NCBI GenBank assembly: GCA_022510525.1
Contig: JAFLTH010000003.1
Span: forward strand, 16,217-80,216
Source of the DNA: Lachnospiraceae bacterium
GTDB taxonomy: Bacteria; Bacillota; Clostridia; Lachnospirales; Lachnospiraceae
DNA length: 64,000 bases
Direction of reading: 5' to 3'
The notes under the pieces: model-generated
Told to the model about the DNA's origin: nothing
Seen by the model: the letters and a program-made list of their open reading frames with translations, nothing else
The model's database searches: none
Part shown: piece by piece, positions 1 to 8,902 of the stretch
How positions within the stretch are numbered: position 1 is the stretch's first letter
Layout: every line of letters begins with the position of its first letter
Position numbers and translations under genes: made by a program

Positions 1-1
1 T

Positions 2-457
2 GAGCTGAATAAACTTAAAAATGAACTGAATAATTATAAAAAAACCCTTGATGACATAAATAAGAAGGTTGAAATTTTGGAAAAAGAAATCCCAAACGCA
101 ATCACAGGCGATTATCCACTTACATTAGATGATTTGGCTATACAAATAAAGAAGTGGAAAGAAGAAGCTCTAACGCAGCTAGAAGTTATTAAACATAAGG
201 AGCAGGAATTGGAAGGTGCAACAGTAACACAAAAAGACTGGGAAAGCCTCAGAAAGAACATTCCGACATGGCAGGAAGTATTTCTACATGCAGATAGCGC
301 AACCAAGAGGGTACTGGTAAATCGACTGGTAGAACGGATAGATGTTAAACAAAATGAGGTTAAAATAGATTTTAAGATTAACCTCAATGATTTTTTAACT
401 CAACCACGAATTAGTAGTGATTCCGATACCACTCAGTATAGACCCTATTTAAAGTAA
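2..457 (+). CDS. C-terminal part of a large serine recombinase / site-specific integrase (5' truncated by the window edge)
   Basis: The frame is open from base 2 (ELNKLKNELNNYKKTLDDINKKVEILEKE...). The coiled-coil followed by 'VFLHADSATKRVLVNRLVERIDVKQNEVKIDFKINLNDFL' resembles large serine recombinase C-termini. The catalytic domain is outside the window. Confidence 0.7.
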   Translation, partial: ELNKLKNELNNYKKTLDDINKKVEILEKEIPNAITGDYPLTLDDLAIQIKKWKEEALTQLEVIKHKEQELEGATVTQKDWESLRKNIPTWQEVFLHADSATKRVLVNRLVERIDVKQNEVKIDFKINLNDFLTQPRISSDSDTTQYRPYLK

Positions 458-1112
458 ACGACATAATTGCCAGAACGTTGGCATATATTGAGCTGGCAGG
501 CCATGTAGCATAAATTTCAGAGGATGCTACATTTTTTATATACTCCTTGTAGTTTACATAATAATTCGGGGCACTGCTGTCAGATGGCACTCCGTCATGT
601 ACAACAACATATTCAGGGATCACGACACGGCTTAAGACAATCTCTCCGGTTTCATCCATCGGCTTGATTTCATCCTCGGGAATCTTCGGAGGATAATCTC
701 CATAAAGTGTATGATCCGGAATAAATATGAATTCTTCCTCATTCTGCGCGGTTTCCGTAGGAGTCATCTGAATGTTCTGCACTGCAGTTACATCCGGAAG
801 TACTTCCACGCCTGAAACCATTACAGGTTCATATCCCGGTGCTTCCACAGTTACATTATATTCCGAATAAGGCATCGGAGACTCCGGAGTCAGACTATAG
901 GAGATGGGCGGCGCTGAAAGCTGTACTTCTTCAGCCTGCCCGGAACTGTCCGTTTCAAGTCTCTCCAAAACGGTTTCCGGCGTTCCAGTATAGGAGATAG
1001 TGATAGTGGCGTTCTGGATCGGTATAAATCCTATATCCGAGGTCACATTAATCTGAAGTCCGCCGGTCAATTCCCCTTCGGTCTGCGCGCTTTTGATCGC
1101 TTTTTGGTCCAT
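411..1112 (-). pseudogene. 5' fragment of a carboxypeptidase-regulatory-like / SpoIID-like peptidoglycan protein, truncated at the recombinase junction
   Basis: 233-aa ORF with an Ig/CarboxypepD_reg-like N-terminus, then 'EYIKNVASSEIYATWPASSIYANVLAIMSFTLNRVYTEWYRN' and an abrupt stop (HY*). It ends inside what looks like a conserved domain and overlaps the opposing recombinase 3' end by 47 bp. Confidence 0.6.
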
Positions 1113-1175
1113 ATAATTACCTGCTTAAACCTTATTATCTTTCTATTTATAGTATGCAGGTACTTGGAAACAGTG

Positions 1176-1219
1176 AAAAAGGGTGTAAAGCCTTAACAAT
1201 TTAATAAGACTTTACACCC
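1176..1219 (-). terminator. Rho-independent terminator of small-ORF cassette A
   Basis: Minus strand: GGGTGTAAAGTCTTATTAAATTGTTAAGGCTTTACACCC followed by TTTTT. Confidence 0.75.
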
Positions 1220-1247
1220 GTTGTGGTTCTGATGTTTTTATTTGGTT

Positions 1248-1508
1248 TTATCCTATTTTTTGTAACTTTTCGCTGTGATCCTGCAGTACTTTTTTCATAA
1301 TATCTATATCAGACTGTATTGCATCAAGCTGTTCCATACCATTTGAGTATCTGCGATATGTAGAAGTATAACAACTTTCTATATTTTGCAGTCGTGGCAA
1401 GATATCATTTTCATTTTGCAGTTTCAAAGTTTTGATATCATCTTTCACTGGTCTTAATTTATTATCTAACAAATCGGATATTGAAAGTAATAACTCGTTA
1501 TCTGTCAT
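1248..1508 (-). CDS. Small coiled-coil protein (86 aa), cassette A
   Basis: MTDNELLLSISDLLDNKLRPVKDDIKTLK...; RBS AGGTGG 7 nt before the ATG; own promoter and terminator resembling those of the 36.5-37.1 kb cassettes. Confidence 0.7.
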   Translation of the reverse strand: MTDNELLLSISDLLDNKLRPVKDDIKTLKLQNENDILPRLQNIESCYTSTYRRYSNGMEQLDAIQSDIDIMKKVLQDHSEKLQKIG

Positions 1509-1529
1509 ATTATCACCACCTATAAATTA

Positions 1530-1575
1530 TATTATCATGCTTAAAATTAGGTGTAAAGCCTTATTAAGTTGTCAA
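1530..1575 (-). promoter_or_regulatory. Promoter of cassette A
   Basis: Minus strand: TTAATAAGGC-TTTACA-(17 nt)-TAATAT; same TAAGGCTTTACAC context as the promoters at 36465 and 36813. Confidence 0.6.
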
Positions 1576-1943
1576 GGTATTCGTAATGATTTCTTAATTG
1601 TATTCGTTTGATATAGTTAAGCATGGATTTTCTGAAACTTTAAATTTAGATATTAAGAATAGCTGATTTGCCTTAAAGAAAATATGCTTTTGGCTATAGT
1701 AACATAACATGAAGAAAAATGCAAATATTCGTTTTGCTTCAAATGGTTGCAAAACAACCAAAACTCATCCGCTTCTTTGTGCAAACCTCACAAGAATTAA
1801 CATAATGTACCACCGAAAACCTCACATATTTGTGATAAAATATTCGCTTTCCACTTCCTTTTCATATAAAAAGTGCTATAATAATATTATCTATTAAACT
1901 GGCACCATTATGTCAGTCACAATTTAAGATTGGAGGGGTTATT

Positions 1944-1982
1944 ATGAACTTAAATAAAACCAAAAGGGAGGTTACAAAATGA
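1944..1982 (+). CDS. Possible 12-aa leader peptide (MNLNKTKREVTK) overlapping the pectate lyase start codon
   Basis: Own SD (TTGGAGGGG) and ATG; its stop overlaps the next start as ATGA (1979-1982). Confidence 0.4.
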   Translation: MNLNKTKREVTK

Positions 1983-4900
1983 GAAAGAAATCAAAAATCG
2001 TCATAGCTCGAATATTGGCGATACTGATGGTTCTCAGCATCTTACCGGCTGACTATTTAGGTGCGGCAAGTGTGGTAATGGCTGAAGAACTTGAAGAAAA
2101 TGCTGAAGTAAATTATGAAAAGACAGCTGAAGCAGATTATGAAGAAACAGCTGAAGCAGATTATGAAGAAACAGTTGAAGCAGATTATGAAGAGACAGCT
2201 GAAACAGATTATACAGAGACTGATTCCGGGATAAAGGTACATAATTTTACCGGTGCTGACGGAAGTTACAATGCTAGTTCCGACTTTTTTACATTTAAAG
2301 GAAAAGAGCTTAGTACTAAAGTTGAAGTTGACTATACTGATGTGTATGGAAATGCATTGAAATTAACTAAAGCATTTGATATTGGCGGCAGTAGTGATGG
2401 ATACACTATTACTTTTACAACTGAAACCACGGGTAAATTAATAATAGTTACTAATTCTGATTTTAAAGCAAAAAAATTGAAACTTGATAATAAGTCAGAT
2501 ATATCAGCAAATGCTGATGCTGTTTATGTAGTGCCAAATCTTAGTGTAGCTTCACATACGATTGCCAAGAGTAATCCCAATATACCTATATACTACATTG
2601 CTTTTATTCCTGATGGAAGTTCGGTTGAAGAAGGTGCCGGAGAAGGCGGTGGAAATACCGGCGGCAACGAGACAGTTGTTCCCAAACCAACCGCAGATCC
2701 TGAAGCCGGCGAAATAGAAGGTGAAACAAAGGTAAAACTTTCTGCAACTGCAGGTGATGCAATTTATTATACCTTGGATACTTCCGTTGAATTGTCAGCA
2801 ACTACGGGAACAGAATATCAACCTGGCTCAGATGGTATTTCTATTACCCCGCCCGCAACACTCAGGGCGATTGCGGTAAGAACTAAAGACGGCGAAGTTA
2901 AAACCAGTGAGATTGCAACCTTCATATACACAGTTAAGCTTGGCGATGCACCTGTAGCAACCCCTGTATCAGGCACAGCCGTTGAAAAAGGAACTGAGGT
3001 TACTATAAGCGCTACAGGAGCTGAGGCAATTAAATATACATTGGATGGCTCAGATCCGACAGGAAGTGGTGCAACTAATGTTGATGCGGACTCGGTTAAA
3101 GTTACCATCAATGAAGATGTTACAATCAAAGCGGTTGCCATAAGAGACGGCGTTGCAGGCAAGATTTTGGAAGCAAGATATACTATTATAGCTGCGGCAA
3201 AACCTGTTGCAAGCAAGACAGGCAGAGTGGAAGCCGGTACGGAGATTACAATCTCTACATCTACAGCAGGCGCTGAAATTTACTATACGATGGGAGCAGA
3301 CCCGGCTGATCCGACAACAAGCAGTGAGCTTCATGGCACGGGTTCTGTTAATGTTACAATTACTGAGGCTACAACAATCAAAGCTATTGCGGTAAAAGAT
3401 AAGTATAAAAATAGCGAAGTTGCTGTTTTTAACTATACTATTCTGGATGGCAGCTTGATGAAAACATATGTTTTGGATGCGGATGCTATTTATGCACAAA
3501 CAGGTAAAACATATTCATATAAAGTGCCTACAGTGATTGATGGAACAGATGGCTATTTTACGGCAATGGCCAATAATAATAAAGGTGCATCGCTCAATAA
3601 AATAGAGGATATGAAAAACAGCAAAGGCGCTTATTACTTTTCCAATCTGAGCTGGAATGGTGTTGACATAGGTGAAAAAACGTATGCAGTTGCCATAACA
3701 GGCGGTGCTATGGAGGTAAATAACGGTACACCTAAAGTTGTTGTAAGCGCAATCAAATTTACAACAGAAGCGTATGCAACAGGAGTTGTATATTATAGCC
3801 TGAAAGAATCAACAGCAAGGACATTCAAGATTCAAGGCGGTACGGACACTTCACTTGGAAGTACAGCTCATACCGCAGATGGCGGAAGTAATACCAAAGT
3901 TCTTAAAACAGAATTTACATTGCCTACTCCCGGAACCTATTATGTAGGTTTTAGTGGTTCCGGTGGAATCATACCTTATATGGAAGTCACAGAGGACTAC
4001 ACTATAGAGCCGGAGAAGGGTCCTGAGACCATTCCGACCAAGACGATTACGGTTAATGATTTAACACAGACTGTAATAGATGCAGACTTTAACGGTGATG
4101 TTAGTTTTGTAAATGCATCTGATTCCGAAGCGTCAGATGCTGTAAATATACTGCTTAATGTACAGTCAATTGGAGCAGACAATGAAGCTCTTTCAACAGG
4201 AATTAAGAAAAAAGTTGCAGAAGAGACTGAAGCACTTAGACTTGAATCCGGTGTAATGCCTCAGACTTACTATTATGATTTATCACTCGCAGACAAGGAT
4301 ACGAATAGCGGACTTCTGCTTGACAGCGGTTCGATCATGTTCCGGGTATCATATGAAAAACTGGGTATGACTCATAACGATACTCTTGTAGTTCTTCAGG
4401 ATAAATATGTAATTGAGGAGTCTAAAATTACAAGGGATAAGAAGTCCGGCAGTTTCCTGGTTGAAGCTGATGACTTTAGGAGTCCGTTTACATTTATAGT
4501 AAATAAAGCCGGTGGGGTAGAACCCGGTGAAATTGAGATTTCAGACAGCTATGGATACGAAGAAGGCGCGGCTGCGGAGTGGAAAGACTATACGGAAGCT
4601 GAATTTGACGGTTATGCGGCATATGTGTCCACAACCCCGACTTTCCCTAATAACTCTAAAACACAGCGCATTGATAATGAATTAATCCGTAAATACAATG
4701 GCTATTGGAGAGTAGATACAGTTGGTCTTAAAAAAGGCACTTATTATATCAAGATTGATGCTGTAAAGGTTGATTCTTCAAATGAGCCTGCAGAAGTTGT
4801 TGCATCTAACATAACAGGACCTCTTACGGTAACTAACTATGACCGTTCGGGTTTTGCATTCTCGCAGGATTCAAAATGGAAGACCGCTTCCGGTGCGTAT

Positions 4901-7900
4901 AATGATGATGGTACATTACGCGAAGGCGCACAGGTAATCTATGTTACAGCGGCTACTGCAAAAACCTGTACAGCTATGATGCATGTTAATGGTGAAAATA
5001 ATGCTGCCGTAGAAGTCACGGGTATTCAGAATATTTTGAAGGAGAAAGAGAGTACCAAAACATCAAATGATATTTTAGATATTCGTATAATCGGACTTGT
5101 AACTAAGAACGATATGGACGCATTGTTATCTAATGAAGGACTTCAGGTTAAGGGCAAAAATGCCGGTGCCAGTGGTAAAGCAATGAATGTTACCATTGAG
5201 GGTATTGGTGAAGATGCGACTGTCAAAGGTTTTGGCTTCCTTATTCGTAACTGCGGTAATGTGGAATTTAGAAACTTTGCAATAATGGCATTTATGGATG
5301 ACGGCGTTTCAATGGATACCGACAACGAAAATATATGGATTCATGATTTGGATATTTTCTATGGCTCAACCGGCGGCGACTCTGATCAGGCAAAAGGTGA
5401 CGGTTCGGTGGATATTAAAGGAACAACATATGTCACCGTAGCATATAACCATTTCTGGGATTCCGGAAAATGTTCGCTTTGCGGAATGGAAAAGGTTACG
5501 GCTCCGGAGTTCAAGGTGACATATCATCACAACTGGTTTGACCATTCGGATTCCAGACATCCACGTATCAGGCGAGGTTCGGTGCATATATATAATAACT
5601 ACTTTGACGGCAATTCCAAGTATGGTGTAGGAACGACTAATAACAGCAATGCTTTTGTTGAAGCGAATTACTTTAGAAACGTTAAATATCCGATGATGAT
5701 TTCCCTGCAGGGTACTGATGCTACAGGTGACGGTACATTCTCCGGTGAAGTCGGCGGTATGATCAAGGCATACAATAACAAGATAGAGACTCCTAAGAGT
5801 CTGATATATGCTAATTCGACAGAAGGAGGAGCCACTGCTCCGGCCAACGCTAAACAGTTTGATGCATATCTTGCAAGCGAGAGGGATGATCCGGTTCCTG
5901 CTGAATATGTGACAGCTTCAAGTGGTATAAAATATAACAATTTTGATACCAGTTATGATTTAGGAGTAAAACCGGAAAATATTGATAATCCCGGCAATGT
6001 TAAGGCAATTGTAACAGCTAAAGCAGGACGCTTAAACAACGGTGATTTTGAACGTAATGGGGGCTATCCTTCACTTACGGGAGAGAATGCTGATACTGAT
6101 GATACTGTTGATATTAAATTAAAGACTGCTGTAGTAAACTATGAAACAAGCGTAGTTTCCATAGGCGGTATCAATGGTGTTGCTACAAGCGCATCCGGCA
6201 GTTCATCAGGCACGGTAATAGCTTCCAGCAGTGTAAGCGCACCGGTTCCAAGCCAGCCTGAAGGAAACTATACAAGTGCGGTTGATATTACGCTGAGCTG
6301 TGAGCCTGCTAATGCAGAAATTTATTATACGACTGATGGCTCAAGCCCGCTTAAGGCAGCAAACGGTACACCTTATAACGGCGATCCTATTCATATTGAT
6401 ACAAGTACAGTAATTAAGGCTATTGCTATATTAAAAGAAGGCGGAGTGCCGGTTGACTCAAGCGGTATTGTCAAATACGTTTATACCGTTACTTCAGGCA
6501 GTACAGTTACTTATACAATAACTGTTGATAAGGCAGACAATACAGCCGAATCTTCATTTACCGTACGTCAAGGCGAAGATATTACTAAAGAGATTCTGCC
6601 GAACCCTGTCAGAGAAGGCTATATATTTAAACATTGGGTAGATGCTGATGGCAACGTAATCAAATTACCGTATGAGCCCAAAGGCAACATGAAGCTTACA
6701 GCCGTATGGATTAAGGATGACTCCGACAATGCAGAAGCATATGACGCTGAAATCAAGGCTAGTCCTGAACCTACCACTGAAGTTTTCCCAAATCCTACTG
6801 AAGTTACTCTGACTTGGAAAGAGCCAACTGATAAGGTTTACTACACCGTGAACAATGCAGATCCAAAGATTGTGGGAGAAGAATATACAAAACCAATTAC
6901 AATTACCCAAAACACTACCATAAGAGCTGTTGCTAAAAATACTGAAGGTGATTATAGCAAAGTCGAAATATTTAAGTACAAAGTCCAAGGTGGCAGCGGA
7001 GATGAAGGCGATGGTGATCCAAACGCGAGCTGGCGAGTTGATGTTGAGCAAAAGGTATACACATACACCGGCAGTGCAATCCAGCCCAAGGTAACCGTAT
7101 ACGGATATGACAATGAGACGCCATTGGTTGAAGGTGTTGACTATACGGTTAAGTACAGCAACAATGTAAATGCCTCAGTAAAACCTGATAAAAATGCTGA
7201 TAGTGGCTATAGCATTATTAATGCGAAGAAAGTACCTATCATTACAATAACCGGTAAAGGATTTATTACAGGTAAGGATACCGTAGAGTTTGAAATCAGA
7301 CCGAAAGATATTTCAAATGAAGCAATAGGGGATGATGAGTCTGTAGCAGTAGCTGACATAATAATAGAATCAGGTAAGAAAGCAACAGCGCCTGTAATAT
7401 GTTACAACGGAGTGAAGCTTTCTGCCAAGGATTATGATTATGCTAATCCTGCTGATAAAAACAAGCCATATACAGAAAATGGGGAATTGGTTATCAATGG
7501 TAAGGGTAACTTTGAGGGAAAACTTCATGTTAATGTTAAGGTTGTAGCAAAAGGTAAGCTGAAAGACACTGTCAAGAAGTTCAAAGTCACCATTGATAAG
7601 GAAAAAGTTAAAAATCTGGTTTATACCGGTAAGAATCTGAGAGGGGATATCATTGACTGTATCTCAGTTGAACCTGCCAATGCTGATTGCGTAATAACCC
7701 TTCCCGATGAGGTTATCAATGCCGGAACGGTGAAGTTCATGGTAGTCGGTTTTGGTGACTACAGCGGATGCAGTGTCAGCAAGTCCGTCAAGATCCAGCC
7801 AAAGAATATTACAGGTTCAGCTGCTGTAGCAGGTCCTGATAAAGTAGTAGTTGGTGGAGTTAGAAAAACTGACTATGTAAGCACCGGAGCTGTTTTAAAT

Positions 7901-8707
7901 GACCTGACAGTTACATGGACAGAAGAAGAACCGCTTGAAAACGGTAAGGATTACAAGTTATCCTACAGCGGTAACAAGAAAGCGGACAGCAAGGCTAAGT
8001 ATACCATAACCTTTAAGGGTAACTTTAAGGGCAAAGTAACCGGAGAATTCGATGTTGGCAAGGCAGCTCTTGAAAACGACACTGAAGGAATTAAAGTTGA
8101 AATTCCCGACAAGGTCCTCAAGGACAATGCAAGCTGCAAATCTGCACCATATGTGACTATAAACGATGTATTGGTGAAATCATCTGAATACGAAGTTACA
8201 TATAGTGTTGGAGATAATAATGGAACTTACGGTGCAAATCCCAAGGTTAATTTCAAAGGTGCTGATTCCGAGACCGTATATGTGAAGATCAAGGCTAAGG
8301 GCAAGAATTACACAACTACTGCAGGCAACGAAGTGACCGGTGAGTATACCGTTTGGAATAAGGCGAATACTAAGGCAATTGATCTTTCCAAAGCCAAAGT
8401 GACGTTCTACAGTGATGCAGGGAAGAAGACTAAAGCCACTAAGTTTGAGTATGACGGTGGCGAAATCAAACCCGGATCTGTGATGGTTGCCATCGGAAAA
8501 GGAAATGATGTAAAAGACTATGCAGATAAATGTGAGATAATATACGTAAACAATGTAAATAAGGGCAAGGCAACCGTAATCATTAAACCTAAGGAAGATA
8601 GCGGTTTGATAGGCGGTAAGACTGCAACATTCAGCATTGTTGCACGTAACATTAAGACCAGCCAGTTTAAGGAAGTATTTAATTCAGTATTAAGTTTCTT
8701 CAAGTAA
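1979..8707 (+). CDS. Secreted multidomain pectate lyase (PL1-like right-handed beta-helix) with chitobiase/FN3-type repeats and InlB-like/Ig-like C-terminal modules
   Basis: Signal peptide MRKKSKIVIARILAILMVLSILPADYLGAASVVMA; core 'VTYHHNWFDHSDSRHPRIRRGSVHIYNNYFDG'; repeated 'A.IYYTLDGSDP...TTIKAIAV' modules; 'EGYIFKHWVDADGNVI...LTAVW' InlB-type repeat; RBS GGGAGG. Confidence 0.9.
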   Translation: MRKKSKIVIARILAILMVLSILPADYLGAASVVMAEELEENAEVNYEKTAEADYEETAEADYEETVEADYEETAETDYTETDSGIKVHNFTGADGSYNASSDFFTFKGKELSTKVEVDYTDVYGNALKLTKAFDIGGSSDGYTITFTTETTGKLIIVTNSDFKAKKLKLDNKSDISANADAVYVVPNLSVASHTIAKSNPNIPIYYIAFIPDGSSVEEGAGEGGGNTGGNETVVPKPTADPEAGEIEGETKVKLSATAGDAIYYTLDTSVELSATTGTEYQPGSDGISITPPATLRAIAVRTKDGEVKTSEIATFIYTVKLGDAPVATPVSGTAVEKGTEVTISATGAEAIKYTLDGSDPTGSGATNVDADSVKVTINEDVTIKAVAIRDGVAGKILEARYTIIAAAKPVASKTGRVEAGTEITISTSTAGAEIYYTMGADPADPTTSSELHGTGSVNVTITEATTIKAIAVKDKYKNSEVAVFNYTILDGSLMKTYVLDADAIYAQTGKTYSYKVPTVIDGTDGYFTAMANNNKGASLNKIEDMKNSKGAYYFSNLSWNGVDIGEKTYAVAITGGAMEVNNGTPKVVVSAIKFTTEAYATGVVYYSLKESTARTFKIQGGTDTSLGSTAHTADGGSNTKVLKTEFTLPTPGTYYVGFSGSGGIIPYMEVTEDYTIEPEKGPETIPTKTITVNDLTQTVIDADFNGDVSFVNASDSEASDAVNILLNVQSIGADNEALSTGIKKKVAEETEALRLESGVMPQTYYYDLSLADKDTNSGLLLDSGSIMFRVSYEKLGMTHNDTLVVLQDKYVIEESKITRDKKSGSFLVEADDFRSPFTFIVNKAGGVEPGEIEISDSYGYEEGAAAEWKDYTEAEFDGYAAYVSTTPTFPNNSKTQRIDNELIRKYNGYWRVDTVGLKKGTYYIKIDAVKVDSSNEPAEVVASNITGPLTVTNYDRSGFAFSQDSKWKTASGAYNDDGTLREGAQVIYVTAATAKTCTAMMHVNGENNAAVEVTGIQNILKEKESTKTSNDILDIRIIGLVTKNDMDALLSNEGLQVKGKNAGASGKAMNVTIEGIGEDATVKGFGFLIRNCGNVEFRNFAIMAFMDDGVSMDTDNENIWIHDLDIFYGSTGGDSDQAKGDGSVDIKGTTYVTVAYNHFWDSGKCSLCGMEKVTAPEFKVTYHHNWFDHSDSRHPRIRRGSVHIYNNYFDGNSKYGVGTTNNSNAFVEANYFRNVKYPMMISLQGTDATGDGTFSGEVGGMIKAYNNKIETPKSLIYANSTEGGATAPANAKQFDAYLASERDDPVPAEYVTASSGIKYNNFDTSYDLGVKPENIDNPGNVKAIVTAKAGRLNNGDFERNGGYPSLTGENADTDDTVDIKLKTAVVNYETSVVSIGGINGVATSASGSSSGTVIASSSVSAPVPSQPEGNYTSAVDITLSCEPANAEIYYTTDGSSPLKAANGTPYNGDPIHIDTSTVIKAIAILKEGGVPVDSSGIVKYVYTVTSGSTVTYTITVDKADNTAESSFTVRQGEDITKEILPNPVREGYIFKHWVDADGNVIKLPYEPKGNMKLTAVWIKDDSDNAEAYDAEIKASPEPTTEVFPNPTEVTLTWKEPTDKVYYTVNNADPKIVGEEYTKPITITQNTTIRAVAKNTEGDYSKVEIFKYKVQGGSGDEGDGDPNASWRVDVEQKVYTYTGSAIQPKVTVYGYDNETPLVEGVDYTVKYSNNVNASVKPDKNADSGYSIINAKKVPIITITGKGFITGKDTVEFEIRPKDISNEAIGDDESVAVADIIIESGKKATAPVICYNGVKLSAKDYDYANPADKNKPYTENGELVINGKGNFEGKLHVNVKVVAKGKLKDTVKKFKVTIDKEKVKNLVYTGKNLRGDIIDCISVEPANADCVITLPDEVINAGTVKFMVVGFGDYSGCSVSKSVKIQPKNITGSAAVAGPDKVVVGGVRKTDYVSTGAVLNDLTVTWTEEEPLENGKDYKLSYSGNKKADSKAKYTITFKGNFKGKVTGEFDVGKAALENDTEGIKVEIPDKVLKDNASCKSAPYVTINDVLVKSSEYEVTYSVGDNNGTYGANPKVNFKGADSETVYVKIKAKGKNYTTTAGNEVTGEYTVWNKANTKAIDLSKAKVTFYSDAGKKTKATKFEYDGGEIKPGSVMVAIGKGNDVKDYADKCEIIYVNNVNKGKATVIIKPKEDSGLIGGKTATFSIVARNIKTSQFKEVFNSVLSFFK
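2101..2220 (+). repeat. In-frame degenerate 24-bp tandem repeat encoding (A/V)E(A/T)DYEET
   Basis: NYEKTAEADYEETAEADYEETVEADYEETAETDYTET directly after the signal peptide. Confidence 0.8.
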
Positions 8708-8752
8708 GTTCGGATGTAAAACAGTTAATATTTATACGTAATAACAAATATA

Positions 8753-8818
8753 AAGAGGGCTATCCGAAAGTCACGCATGACTTAGTCATAAATGACTGGG
8801 GGATAGCCCTCTTTTGAT
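8753..8818 (+). terminator. Rho-independent terminator after the pectate lyase
   Basis: AAAGAGGGCTATCC...GGATAGCCCTCTTTTG long inverted repeat with T tract. Confidence 0.85.
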
Positions 8819-8902
8819 AATATAATTTCACAATTGCCTAACCCCCCATTGAATGTTATAATTATAATATAGCAATCTAAAGCAAAGCGTGGTGTTCCTT
8901 AA

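Noticed and set aside
1709-1897. 62-aa ORF upstream of the pectate lyase
   Set aside because: AT-rich intergenic sequence, no RBS, no recognisable features.
2057-2242. 61-aa antisense ORF with CFSCLFIICF repeats
   Set aside because: Antisense image of the DYEET tandem repeat.
2818-3499. Antisense ORFs of 132 and 149 aa within the pectate lyase gene
   Set aside because: Fully inside a strongly supported CDS; composition mirrors its repeats.
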